DNA of 64,000 nt from Vreelandella nigrificans. Its GTDB lineage: Bacteria; Pseudomonadota; Gammaproteobacteria; Pseudomonadales; Halomonadaceae. Of this stretch, positions 1 through 12,104 are shown piece by piece. A model generated the notes under the pieces. The model had not been told where the DNA came from. It searched no databases and saw nothing but the letters and a program-made list of their open reading frames with translations. The DNA lies in contig NZ_NWUX01000002.1 in assembly GCF_002374315.1 (NCBI RefSeq), forward strand, positions 5,150 to 69,149. The letters are read 5' to 3'. Position 1 is the first letter of the stretch, and each line of letters opens with the position of its first letter. A program made the translations under genes and the position numbers.

Positions 1-1
1 C

Positions 2-1513
2 GTTTCTATCCGCACGCCCCGGGCGGGGCGCGACTGTATCCGTCCACCACGTCAGACCATTCGCTTTGTTTCTATCCGCACGCCCCGGGCGGGGCGCGAC
101 GTGAGTCGCTGGACGATCTAGCCGAGCATATACGGTTTCTATCCGCACGCCCCGGGCGGGGCGCGACTTGATAGCATCATGGCCTTGTCTCCCAATCGCC
201 TGTTTCTATCCGCACGCCCCGGGCGGGGCGCGACTCGTCAGCAGCACGAAGCGCGGCAATCCTTAACTGTTTCTATCCGCACGCCCCGGGCGGGGCGCGA
301 CCCAGGTCACGCCGATTTTAGCGCCTACATCAAGTTGTTTCTATCCGCACGCCCCGGGCGGGGCGCGACGCGGCAAGCGTGCCGACCTGCGCGGTGCCAA
401 CCTGGTTTCTATCCGCACGCCCCGGGCGGGGCGCGACCCAGGGCGCCAGCGCGGCGCCCACTTTGACTGAGAGTTTCTATCCGCACGCCCCGGGCGGGGC
501 GCGACCGTCCGGTATTGTTAGCGGCAATCCTGACTCTTGTTTCTATCCGCACGCCCCGGGCGGGGCGCGACTGTATCCGTCCACCACGTCAGACCATTCG
601 CTTTGTTTCTATCCGCACGCCCCGGGCGGGGCGCGACGCACAAACCAATGCAATGTTAGACGACATGCTCTGGTTTCTATCCGCACGCCCCGGGCGGGGC
701 GCGACGTGGCGCGCCGATGGACTGACTGCCACTAAAGAGTTTCTATCCGCACGCCCCGGGCGGGGCGCGACGTATCAACCCAATTGTACAGGTAGTTGTA
801 AGCTGCGTTTCTATCCGCACGCCCCGGGCGGGGCGCGACCTATTGATACGTAGGCGGCGCTTGGCGGCTTTGGTTTCTATCCGCACGCCCCGGGCGGGGC
901 GCGACGCAGATGGCTACAAGCCGACCTATACGCTTCCCTGTTTCTATCCGCACGCCCCGGGCGGGGCGCGACGGGTTTAACCCTGCGCTACAGTGATTCG
1001 ACGGCGGTGTTTCTATCCGCACGCCCCGGGCGGGGCGCGACCGGTAGCAGTCGCCCCCATGACTCTTGGTTCTTGTTTCTATCCGCACGCCCCGGGCGGG
1101 GCGCGACTCATGATCAACCACACCTGCCGCCACGGCGGACAGTTTCTATCCGCACGCCCCGGGCGGGGCGCGACGAGCCAGATAGGGCCGTTCAGGGACG
1201 CGAATATAAATGTTTCTATCCGCACGCCCCGGGCGGGGCGCGACCTGGAACCGCTAGGGCCGTTGCTGAGGCATCTCCGTTTCTATCCGCACGCCCCGGG
1301 CGGGGCGCGACGACCTAGCTCAAGCACATACGTTTGGTCAACACTGTTTCTATCCGCACGCCCCGGGCGGGGCGCGACCAATGACGGGAGTGAAAAACAA
1401 TGAAACACAAACGGTTTCTATCCGCACGCCCCGGGCGGGGCGCGACGGGTGCCCAATCTCAGTAACTCCGATCATGTCAAGTTTCTATCCGCACGCCCCG
1501 GGCGGGGCGCGAC
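2..1513 (-). CRISPR. Type I-C CRISPR array, 23 repeats visible, continues past the left edge
   Basis: Twenty-three copies of an identical 33-base repeat start at 2, 68, 135, 202, 269, 337, 405, 473, 539, 605, 673, 739, 807, 873, 940, 1009, 1075, 1142, 1212, 1279, 1346, 1414 and 1481. They are separated by 22 spacers of 33-37 bases. On the plus strand each repeat begins GTTTCTATCC and ends GGGGCGCGAC. On the minus strand, the transcribed sense judged from the cas genes, it reads GTCGCGCCCC...GATAGAAAC with a stem CGCCCC/GGGGCG and a 4-base loop, as in I-C repeats processed by Cas5c. The leader lies at the 1514 side, so the newest spacers are near 1480. No degenerate terminal repeat is seen, so the array extends beyond base 1. 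The spacer at 35-67 is repeated exactly at 572-604. Confidence 0.98.
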
Positions 1514-1520
1514 TGTTCTG

Positions 1521-1548
1521 TTTATAACATCATGAAAAATAAAAGCAA
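1521..1548 (-). promoter_or_regulatory. Candidate array promoter with extended -10
   Basis: On the minus strand, TTGCTT (1548-1543) and TATAAA (1526-1521) are 16 bases apart. TATAAA is preceded by TGT, giving an extended -10 of the form TGnTATAAA. Counting 7 bases downstream places the transcript start at or next to the first base of the first repeat. The block ATGTTATAAACA here recurs with one change (ATGCTATAAACA) just before a degenerate repeat upstream of cas5c at 7086-7097. The -35 is weak, so the call rests on the -10 and its position. Confidence 0.5.
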
Positions 1549-1648
1549 AAAGACAAGCTACTGCGAAACACTGAGTTTCAGACGATTTTGTAGTGGTACA
1601 AAGAAGTGGGCGAAAGAATTTATTATTAAAATCAATTTATTAAAGAGC

Positions 1649-1689
1649 TGCGAACCTGGCGGGATTTGGCAAGACACTTGTGGTTCGCA
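1649..1689 (-). other. Inverted repeat just after cas2
   Basis: TGCGAACC (1649-1656) and GGTTCGCA (1682-1689) are perfect 8-base arms around a 25-base loop, which holds a second small palindrome CAAG-ACA-CTTG (1670-1680). It lies 14 bases after the cas2 stop. It could be the cas operon terminator (CTCTTTAAT follows on the minus strand, a poor U-run) or a protein site in the distal leader. The sequence does not decide between them. Confidence 0.5.
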
Positions 1690-1702
1690 AACTGGAGAAA
1701 GA

Positions 1703-1993
1703 CTAAAACACAAGGGGGCCATTCATATCTAAGGCTGGCTTGGCGCCAATATGCTCGATGCGGTTTTTCCAGTTTCGGCCTAGGAAGTAAAAACGTAAGC
1801 TGTCCACCTCGTCATCAATCAAGTCGATTAGGCGTTGACGAAAGCGTACCCATTGATCGGGATCGACTTCAATTTCAAACACTGAAAATTGTACTCGCTG
1901 TCCTACATCTCGACATGCTTTTGCAACTCGCCTCAACCTACCGTCACCGCCCTCTGAAGAGGTGCTGACATCGTAACTGACCAGTACCATCAT
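1703..1993 (-). CDS. cas2: CRISPR-associated endonuclease Cas2 (I-C type)
   Basis: This 96-residue protein starts MMVLVSYDVST. The family's ferredoxin-like fold begins with this beta strand, and its conserved Asp sits in the SYDV motif (residue 8). Cas2 dimers bridge two Cas1 dimers to form the integrase that inserts new spacers at the leader end. Length is normal for the family. It is the last cas gene, 18 bases after cas1, and is followed directly by the leader. A second Met at residue 2 makes the start uncertain by one codon. Confidence 0.95.
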   Translation of the reverse strand: MMVLVSYDVSTSSEGGDGRLRRVAKACRDVGQRVQFSVFEIEVDPDQWVRFRQRLIDLIDDEVDSLRFYFLGRNWKNRIEHIGAKPALDMNGPLVF

Positions 1994-2011
1994 AATATTG
2001 CCCTCAGTGCG

Positions 2012-3052
2012 CTATTTCCAAAGGAAAGGTGGGTAAACATCTAGGTCGCCCCGTAGGTGGCGTGCCATCAGCTGAGCTTGCAGTATGGGCAGCATGCCTA
2101 TAGGTGCTTTTTCATCAATAAACGTATGCAATAACTCTTCACGCTTTCGCTCTTGGTAAGCAGTTAGAACCAGCTTGCGGGCATCATCAGTCATAACGAC
2201 GCCATTGCTTTCCGTAATGTTAAAGTCCTTTTCGCGTAGCTGGCGTCGATTGATAAGCGAAAGGGCTAGACGGTCACCTAACAAAGGGCGGAACTCTTCA
2301 GCAAGGTCTAATGCAAGGCTTGGGCGACCTGGGCGATCACGGTGCAAAAAACCAACGGCTGGGTCTAAGCCTACGCTTTCTAGCGCTGAACGGCAGTCAT
2401 GAGTCAGCAGTGTATAAAGAAACGACAACAAGGCATTAATACGATCACGAGGAGGGCGGCGATTACGTCCTTTAAATTCAAAGGCATCGCCTTCTTGGCG
2501 CACTAAGAAATTGAAGACGCTGAAATATACTTGAGCGGCTTCGCCTTCCAAGCCTCGTAGCTCATTGGTTGTGGCAGGTTGCAGTAAATTACGTGCGACT
2601 CGGCTTAACCGGTCACGAGCCGCTTCCAGGCGCTGGCGATCTTGAAGTGGCATCTTGCTGCCATAGTCGCGAATGCCTCGGGCGAGAACAGCGCGCTGGT
2701 TATGGACTTTACCAATCAAAAGGCTGCTGACTAGGCTCGAACAGGAAGTGTCGTTATCACTGACACGGTATTGAGTTCGCCTAAGCAGTACATTGCCAGA
2801 GACGGGGCCTTCAATACGCGCCAAGAATTTCCCGTTTGGTGACAGGTGGGTGATGGTAACGCCTTGTTCGGCGCAGAATCCCATTAAAGGCGGGGATACA
2901 AGCACACGGCCAAAGCATACAAGGGACTCCAGCATATGAATGGGAAGCCTGGCGCGCTCTTTCCCTTCTACCTGCATGACAATATTGGCGCCTTCTTTTT
3001 TAAGCCAAGCACCTTCGGTGGTGATGTACAGTGAATTTAATTGTCGTCGCAT
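2012..3052 (-). CDS. cas1: CRISPR-associated endonuclease Cas1 (Cas1c)
   Basis: This 346-residue protein is the catalytic subunit of the spacer integrase. Expected metal-binding residues are visible: Glu169 in GLEGEAA, His237 in GFLHRDRPGR and Asp249 in LALDLAEEFRP. The N-terminal beta domain contains the typical LPIHMLESLVCFG segment near residue 36. The gene starts 5 bases after the cas4 stop, so it is probably translationally coupled. With intact catalytic residues and full length, adaptation should be functional. The last codons (FLWK-stop) contain a palindromic element shared with the cas5c upstream region. Confidence 0.97.
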   Translation of the reverse strand: MRRQLNSLYITTEGAWLKKEGANIVMQVEGKERARLPIHMLESLVCFGRVLVSPPLMGFCAEQGVTITHLSPNGKFLARIEGPVSGNVLLRRTQYRVSDNDTSCSSLVSSLLIGKVHNQRAVLARGIRDYGSKMPLQDRQRLEAARDRLSRVARNLLQPATTNELRGLEGEAAQVYFSVFNFLVRQEGDAFEFKGRNRRPPRDRINALLSFLYTLLTHDCRSALESVGLDPAVGFLHRDRPGRPSLALDLAEEFRPLLGDRLALSLINRRQLREKDFNITESNGVVMTDDARKLVLTAYQERKREELLHTFIDEKAPIGMLPILQAQLMARHLRGDLDVYPPFLWK

Positions 3053-3057
3053 AGGTG

Positions 3058-3696
3058 TTACTCATTCAAAGCATCAAGTTGGCGCGCGAGCCAGCGGCTT
3101 GCAGAGCGCTGTTTGCCAAACACTTGAGGTTGGCAAATATCGATAAGCGAACAGTGATCGCATTTCTTGGTATCGTAAATGGCAGGTGGTGTTTGCTGCC
3201 CATCAAAAATAGCGCGGGTTTGCTGAATAATTTGATGAGTTAAAGTGCGTAGAGTGTCGTCAAAGTCGACTTCTTTGCGCCGCCGTGTTTTTCCGTAAAA
3301 GAGCGCACCAGAGTCGATGTGAATATTTAGCATTTCTTCTAGGCAGAGCGCTTGAGCGCATAGCTGCACCTCATCTGCACGGTGCGCTTTGGGCCTCCCA
3401 CGTTTGTACTCAATAGGGCGTACAGTCAAAGGTGATTGACGTTCATCAAACTCTACAACATCGGCAATACCGCTCAAGCCCAGCTGTTCACTTGCCAAAG
3501 GCAAGGCCATAGAAGTGTGTACGCCACGGCGACGCTGATGCCCCTGCTGGTCAGCGCGCTCGTGTAACAAACGACCTTCGGCAGTGTAGCGGTTTTCTGC
3601 CCATTGCTGCTCCACGTGGATCAGCGCGCATTGGCGCGGGCAGAACAGCGTATGCTGCAGGGCCGAAAGCGGAATAGGGCGTGCCTCTTCTTCCAT
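3058..3696 (-). CDS. cas4: CRISPR-associated exonuclease Cas4 (Dna2/RecB-like)
   Basis: This 212-residue protein belongs to the Cas4 family, which trims prespacers and selects for a correct PAM during adaptation in type I-C. Nuclease residues Asp79 (GIAD), Glu96 and Lys98 (IEYKRG) are present. Cysteines that should hold an Fe-S cluster are seen at 19 and 23 near the N-terminus and at 179, 182 and 188 near the C-terminus (CDHCSLIDIC). The gene lies between cas7 (10-base gap) and cas1 (5-base gap) in one operon. Confidence 0.95.
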   Translation of the reverse strand: MEEEARPIPLSALQHTLFCPRQCALIHVEQQWAENRYTAEGRLLHERADQQGHQRRRGVHTSMALPLASEQLGLSGIADVVEFDERQSPLTVRPIEYKRGRPKAHRADEVQLCAQALCLEEMLNIHIDSGALFYGKTRRRKEVDFDDTLRTLTHQIIQQTRAIFDGQQTPPAIYDTKKCDHCSLIDICQPQVFGKQRSASRWLARQLDALNE

Positions 3697-3706
3697 GGCG
3701 TTTCAC

Positions 3707-4572
3707 CTATAAGTGTTCTTCTAGCGTCACACCAGACGGCAATGACTTGCTAGCAATATGAACCTGATAGTCGCTGTAGTGACGTGCCGGTGTATTTTCT
3801 GTCCCTTCAACACGCTTCACTTGAACACTATCGAAGAGCACATGGGCGGGCGCGTTACCCATTGGGTGATCATGTTTGAAAACAACAAGTTTTCGGGTGG
3901 ACATCTCACCACGCGCGGCAGAGCGGTCGTGTTCAAACATATTGATTAGAGAGCGCCATAAAAGAGCTAAATCGTCTTCTGAAAAACCGGTACGTTCAGC
4001 TAGCTTTGCAGAGACGTAGCCGTGTACGCGGTATAGGCCATAAGGAATGATGTGCTTGCGCCCCATAGTGCGCTCTTTTTCAAGATCCTTTTCGTTGGTA
4101 ACCGCCATACGGGTAATGGAGACTTCCATAGGTATGACGGGATCGATAGAGCTGGCAAAGGCCACCTGGACAGGGCCGCGTACTTGGCCGGAGTTTACCT
4201 CGGTTGTCATGACTGCGCCGAAGGTGCGCACGTCGAAAAAGTTATTGCACATCCATTCGGTTACTTGGCGCGCTTTTTCCGCTTCCTTGGGAAGCTTTTT
4301 AGATTCAGGTTTAATATCCAGCGCTTCATAAGCTTTTTTATGCTGATTGTTGAGCACTGACTTTTCTTGCATATAAATGGCATAGCCAGCGTCGTGTTCT
4401 TTTTCGAGCGCGACGTAGTTACGAATTTTACGTTTTAGGCATACATCCGTGATAAGACCTTGGTTAGTTTCTGGATCTAACCGTGGCAGGTTTCCTGCAT
4501 CAGGGTCGCCGTTGGGGTTGCCGTTGGTGACATCAAATAAAAGGACAAATTCGTAGCGGTTAGCAATGGTGC

Positions 4573-4576
<4 letters not shown>
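3707..4576 (-). CDS. cas7: Type I-C Cascade backbone subunit Cas7 (Csd2)
   Basis: This 289-residue protein has the Csd2 N-terminus: strand [10 protein letters not shown] followed by [16 protein letters not shown]. Several copies line the crRNA spacer and form the Cascade filament. Length is typical for Csd2. Its ATG overlaps the cas8c/cas11c stop codon by 4 bases, so translation is coupled and the start is secure. No defect is seen. Confidence 0.96.
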
Positions 4577-7049
<2,473 letters not shown>

Positions 7050-7054
7050 TTATT

Positions 7055-7084
7055 GAATTTAATCCGCGCCCCCTGAGGGGCGAC
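7055..7084 (-). repeat. Degenerate CRISPR repeat in front of cas5c
   Basis: Read on the minus strand, GTCGCCCC-TCAG-GGGGCG-CGGATTAAATTC aligns with the array repeat. It has the same first bases GTCG, the same 6-bp stem CGCCCC/GGGGCG with a 4-base loop, and a handle CGGATTAAA against CGGATAGAAAC. The differences are a CG lost before the stem, a TG lost after it, a different loop and a changed handle end. It is preceded by ATGCTATAAACA, matching 11 of 12 bases of the end of the CRISPR leader. The co-linear match makes common origin with a leader-repeat junction very likely. Its role is unknown. Confidence 0.8.
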
Positions 7085-7087
7085 TTG

Positions 7088-7096
7088 TTTATAGCA
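7088..7096 (-). promoter_or_regulatory. Leader-like extended -10 before cas5c
   Basis: TGCTATAAA (minus strand, 7096-7088) is an extended -10. A transcript starting about 7 bases downstream would begin inside the degenerate repeat, so the cas5c mRNA would open with its hairpin, followed by the cas5c ribosome site. A palindrome-like TTTCC-TTT-GGAAA lies just upstream (7101-7113). No good -35 at 16-18 bases was found, which is tolerable for an extended -10. It would give cas5c-cas8c-cas7-cas4-cas1-cas2 a promoter separate from cas3. Confidence 0.5.
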
Positions 7097-7130
7097 TTAA
7101 TTTCCAAAGGAAAATTTCAACCCGCTCCTA

Positions 7131-7307
7131 CTATTGAAGCCAAGACCTGAACCCTAGTGCTGCACAGGTCAAGCTAAGTAGAGAGACTATCCAAGATAGT
7201 TTGAAAGGGCATTTGACCTCCAAAGTGACGTAGCCTTGCTGAATTTTGCAAAGCAGAAACCAGTTGCTATCTTCGGTTTTTCTGTCATTACCTTTGGATG
7301 AGTGCAT
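7131..7307 (-). CDS. Small ORF (58 aa) with one hydrophobic segment between cas3 and cas5c
   Basis: An ATG at 7307 preceded by GAGGGGG (7318-7312, a good ribosome site) opens 58 codons ending with TAG at 7133-7131. The protein starts MHSSKGNDRKTED and its last third, about residues 36-55 (KLSWIVSLLSLTCAALGF), could span a membrane once. I do not recognise the family. It sits on the cas strand, 73 bases after cas3, in the only sizeable gap of the locus, and ends just before the degenerate repeat. Small toxins paired with crRNA-like RNAs occupy comparable places in CreTA modules, but no homology to one is claimed. It may also be a chance frame. Confidence 0.45.
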   Translation of the reverse strand: MHSSKGNDRKTEDSNWFLLCKIQQGYVTLEVKCPFKLSWIVSLLSLTCAALGFRSWLQ

Positions 7308-7380
7308 AAGGCCCCCTCGGCTCTTGTTAGAAGCAGCTTAGGGCAGCTCTATTTTAATTTCAACTTCTTTCCATTAGAAA

Positions 7381-9639
7381 TTAAAGGATAAGGTTTTCGG
7401 CTCGCATAAAGGTTGGATCGCTCCAGTTCAACCCTAGCGCATCGTGGTAGAGGTCTTCATTGACCAGCAGCATGAATTGGTCATTAAATTTATCCGGCTC
7501 GATAGGTGCAATGGCACCGACTTTTTCCAGGGCTCTAAAGCCGTTATGAGGCACTTGCACTGTATAGAGCTGAAGTTTACGGGCGATGCCTCCAGGGCTT
7601 GTGGCAAAGGCGAGTTCTTTAATCGCTTTGCGTGCGTCAGCGTCTCTGGGAATAATGACACTGCGTTGATTGTTGTCGATGAGGCGAAATGTCTTTTCGA
7701 GGGTTTCAAAAGGCAGCCCTTCAAGGCGCCCGTTTTCAATCAGCGAGAGCAGTTGGTGCTTGTCGAGTTGGTCAGGCCCTTGCTGCCAGTAAAGTAGCGT
7801 GAAATACGCCTCTATCGCTTCCAGCGAAAGCGGGTCGTGACCGTGTTGGCGTAGTACTTCGCGAGTGGCTTGGGCGAACTGTTTTAGCTCGGGCGGCGGC
7901 GCCCACTCCTCATTGGCAGTTGCAAAAATACGTACTTCGCTCTCTGCGGTGGTTCGTTTGCCTTCACGGTTACAGCGCCCTGCGGCCTGGGCGATGGAAT
8001 CTAGCCCCGCCTCGGCGCGCAGCACCCTCGGAAAGTCTACATCCACGCCCGCTTCTATTAATGACGTAGACACCACCCGGCATGGTTTGCCTTCTTTTAG
8101 TGTTCCACGAATATGGTGTAATACCTGCCGCCGATGAACAGCGCACATGGCGGTGGTCAGGTGAAAAGCACCTGGCTGATCGGCGATAGATTCATACAAG
8201 GCTCTGGCATGGCGGCGGTTATTGACGATGCACAGTACCTGATCGACGTCTAGGAGCTCGTGGCGCAGCTGGTCGTCATCTAAGCAGCCCATATGCTTTA
8301 CCGTCACCCGCTTTAACTTTCGATACAGGTTTTTTGGATCGGGGGCCAGCTCCTCGACGTCTTTGAAGCCACCTGTGAAACTGCGGGCTGCGTCATTAGT
8401 TTCAAGCAGGGCGGGTTGGGTCGCGGTACAGAGCACAATGCTGGCGTGATAATTCAGCGTGAGTTCATCCAGTGCGGCAACACTTGGCCTTAGCAAGGGC
8501 AGTGGCATTGTCTGTGCTTCATCGAGAATCACCACGCTACGGGCAATATTATGTAATTTGCGGCAGCGTGATGTTTTAGCGGCAAAGAGGCTTTCCAGGA
8601 ACTGCACGGATGTTGTCACGACAATCGGTGCGTCCCAGTTCTCACTGTCGCGTCTGAGTTTATCAAGACTATCCTTGTCGCCTTTTGACGCTTTTTCAGC
8701 ATCAAAGGTGCTGTGGTGTTCGAGCACTGCTTCAGCGCCATATTGGCTCAGCGCCTTCCGAAACACGGCAGCGTTCTGTTCTACGATACTGGTGAAGGGG
8801 ATAACATAAATAACGCGATCCATGCCATGGGTGATGGCGTGATCCAGGGCGAAGGCGAGGGAAGCCAGGGTTTTGCCACCGCCAGTGGGTACCGTGAGGC
8901 TGAAACAGCCGGGCCTCATTCCCGCTTTGTTACGTACCTCACGCAGGATATGCCCACGTAATTGGTTAATGCCTTTTTCGGTGTCGAAGGTTTCTAAGTG
9001 TTGCTTCAGTGCTTCGCGAAGATGCGTTAGCGAAGCGCCGCCACCGCGTTGCCGTGCTAAGCCGTTTTCATGTTGGGCGTAGAAGGTTTCGGTATCGATA
9101 TAGTCTGCATCGACTAAGCATGAAAATAGCATTCTGGTGAGAAACGCGAGCTGAAAGAAACCCCGTTCTGGACGTTGGGTAAACGTGCCAGGAGGACGTA
9201 GCTCTTGTGGAAGCGTAATCGCCTCTTGCCAAGCGTTATCTATTGCAGGGATATCCGCTTTAAGGCGTTCACTAAGCGGGGAGCGTTCGCCTGAGTCACG
9301 GCCATTGGCAAGCCCTGCATGATGGCCCGCAATACAGTAGGCCAGCAAGTCGCCGATTCCTCCTTTGAAGCGTTGTTTAGCGACAATAGCGCCTGCAGTG
9401 GAATGATCAACACGTTCTGGAGAACCTTCCAGTCGCCGCTGAAAAGGCGCGCTGTATTTGCCTAAATCATGCAAAAGACCCGCTGCATATCCTGCATCTG
9501 CCATACCAAAGCGTTCAGCGCGTGTTGCCGCCATTTCGGCGACACACTGTAAGTGATCATCTAGGGTTTGCCAGGCTTGCTTGTCTGTTTCTGGGAGTGA
9601 GTGAGCGTAAAAACATGACGATTTAGGCAGCATCTGCAT
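7381..9639 (-). CDS. cas3: CRISPR-associated nuclease-helicase Cas3 (I-C)
   Basis: This 752-residue protein has an N-terminal HD nuclease (HD pair at 57-58 in GLLHDLGKYS) followed by a superfamily 2 helicase. Walker A TGGGKT lies at 252-257, the DEAQ box at 373-376 (ILDEAQTMP), and a late motif AGRCNREGK after TSLIEAGVDVDFPR. It degrades target DNA after Cascade binding. It is the first cas gene and faces serS across 196 bases. Two Met codons (residues 1 and 3) are possible starts and neither has a strong ribosome site. Confidence 0.97.
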   Translation of the reverse strand: MQMLPKSSCFYAHSLPETDKQAWQTLDDHLQCVAEMAATRAERFGMADAGYAAGLLHDLGKYSAPFQRRLEGSPERVDHSTAGAIVAKQRFKGGIGDLLAYCIAGHHAGLANGRDSGERSPLSERLKADIPAIDNAWQEAITLPQELRPPGTFTQRPERGFFQLAFLTRMLFSCLVDADYIDTETFYAQHENGLARQRGGGASLTHLREALKQHLETFDTEKGINQLRGHILREVRNKAGMRPGCFSLTVPTGGGKTLASLAFALDHAITHGMDRVIYVIPFTSIVEQNAAVFRKALSQYGAEAVLEHHSTFDAEKASKGDKDSLDKLRRDSENWDAPIVVTTSVQFLESLFAAKTSRCRKLHNIARSVVILDEAQTMPLPLLRPSVAALDELTLNYHASIVLCTATQPALLETNDAARSFTGGFKDVEELAPDPKNLYRKLKRVTVKHMGCLDDDQLRHELLDVDQVLCIVNNRRHARALYESIADQPGAFHLTTAMCAVHRRQVLHHIRGTLKEGKPCRVVSTSLIEAGVDVDFPRVLRAEAGLDSIAQAAGRCNREGKRTTAESEVRIFATANEEWAPPPELKQFAQATREVLRQHGHDPLSLEAIEAYFTLLYWQQGPDQLDKHQLLSLIENGRLEGLPFETLEKTFRLIDNNQRSVIIPRDADARKAIKELAFATSPGGIARKLQLYTVQVPHNGFRALEKVGAIAPIEPDKFNDQFMLLVNEDLYHDALGLNWSDPTFMRAENLIL

Positions 9640-9768
9640 AGCTCATTATGATTAATCGTTTAGTTACCTTAGCTTTAAAGCACGGACTCTCGCCATAACA
9701 AATTACTTACATCATATCTGCGGCTGGTACCCATCAAGGCACCCATAGCTCCTCGCCGCGCTTTTGCC

Positions 9769-9774
9769 TACAAT
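9769..9774 (+). promoter_or_regulatory. Candidate -10 of the serS promoter
   Basis: TACAAT lies 62 bases before serS in the 196-base gap shared with the divergent cas3. No convincing -35 was found at the right distance. The cas3 side of the gap contains CATAAT-like bases near its start codon but nothing decisive. Confidence 0.3.
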
Positions 9775-9832
9775 AGGTCCCTTTGTCACGGACGTTGTGT
9801 GCCGTGTTTTACTGTTTTCTGGCTAAGGATAA

Positions 9833-11888
<2,056 letters not shown>

Positions 11889-12104
11889 AGCTAACTTCCT
11901 TGCCAGTAAGATATTCGCCTGAGTGTGTGAGGCGATTAAATGTGAATACGACGCTGCTTGGAATGAAGTTACGTGAGAAAGTTCACTGGCTAATAGTCGC
12001 CGCAAAACAGTTGCTTAATATTTGCATAGTTTTGAGGGTAGGCCAGTTTGTGCAATATAGCGCTAGCAGCCATTATGTAGGCATAACACGCTAAGGATGG
12101 AGTT

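Larger units (their letters stand above)
1514..1702 (-). promoter_or_regulatory. CRISPR leader between cas2 and the array
   Basis: These 189 AT-rich bases separate the cas2 stop codon from the first repeat. In type I systems the region directly before the leader-proximal repeat carries the array promoter and the signals for spacer integration. Visible here are a candidate promoter (1521-1548) and a long inverted repeat (1649-1689). A 66-codon plus-strand ORF that covers part of it has no support and is not annotated. Confidence 0.8.

Noticed and set aside
179-1403. Several ORFs of 95-136 codons across the CRISPR array
   Set aside because: They are read-throughs of the 33-base repeat in different frames (repeating FYPHAPGGAR, FLSARPGRGAT or SIRTPRAGRD) and have no ribosome sites.
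1532-1732. 66-codon plus-strand ORF over the leader
   Set aside because: It lies antisense to the leader and runs into the cas2 end; composition is not protein-like.
9640-9660. Eight-base match (CATAATGA) between the region after the degenerate repeat and the cas3 upstream region
   Set aside because: Too short, at the wrong end of any guide, and expected by chance at this search size.
11889-12005. Upstream start for the SIMPL-domain gene
   Set aside because: The extra 39 residues lack a ribosome site and would bury the signal peptide.
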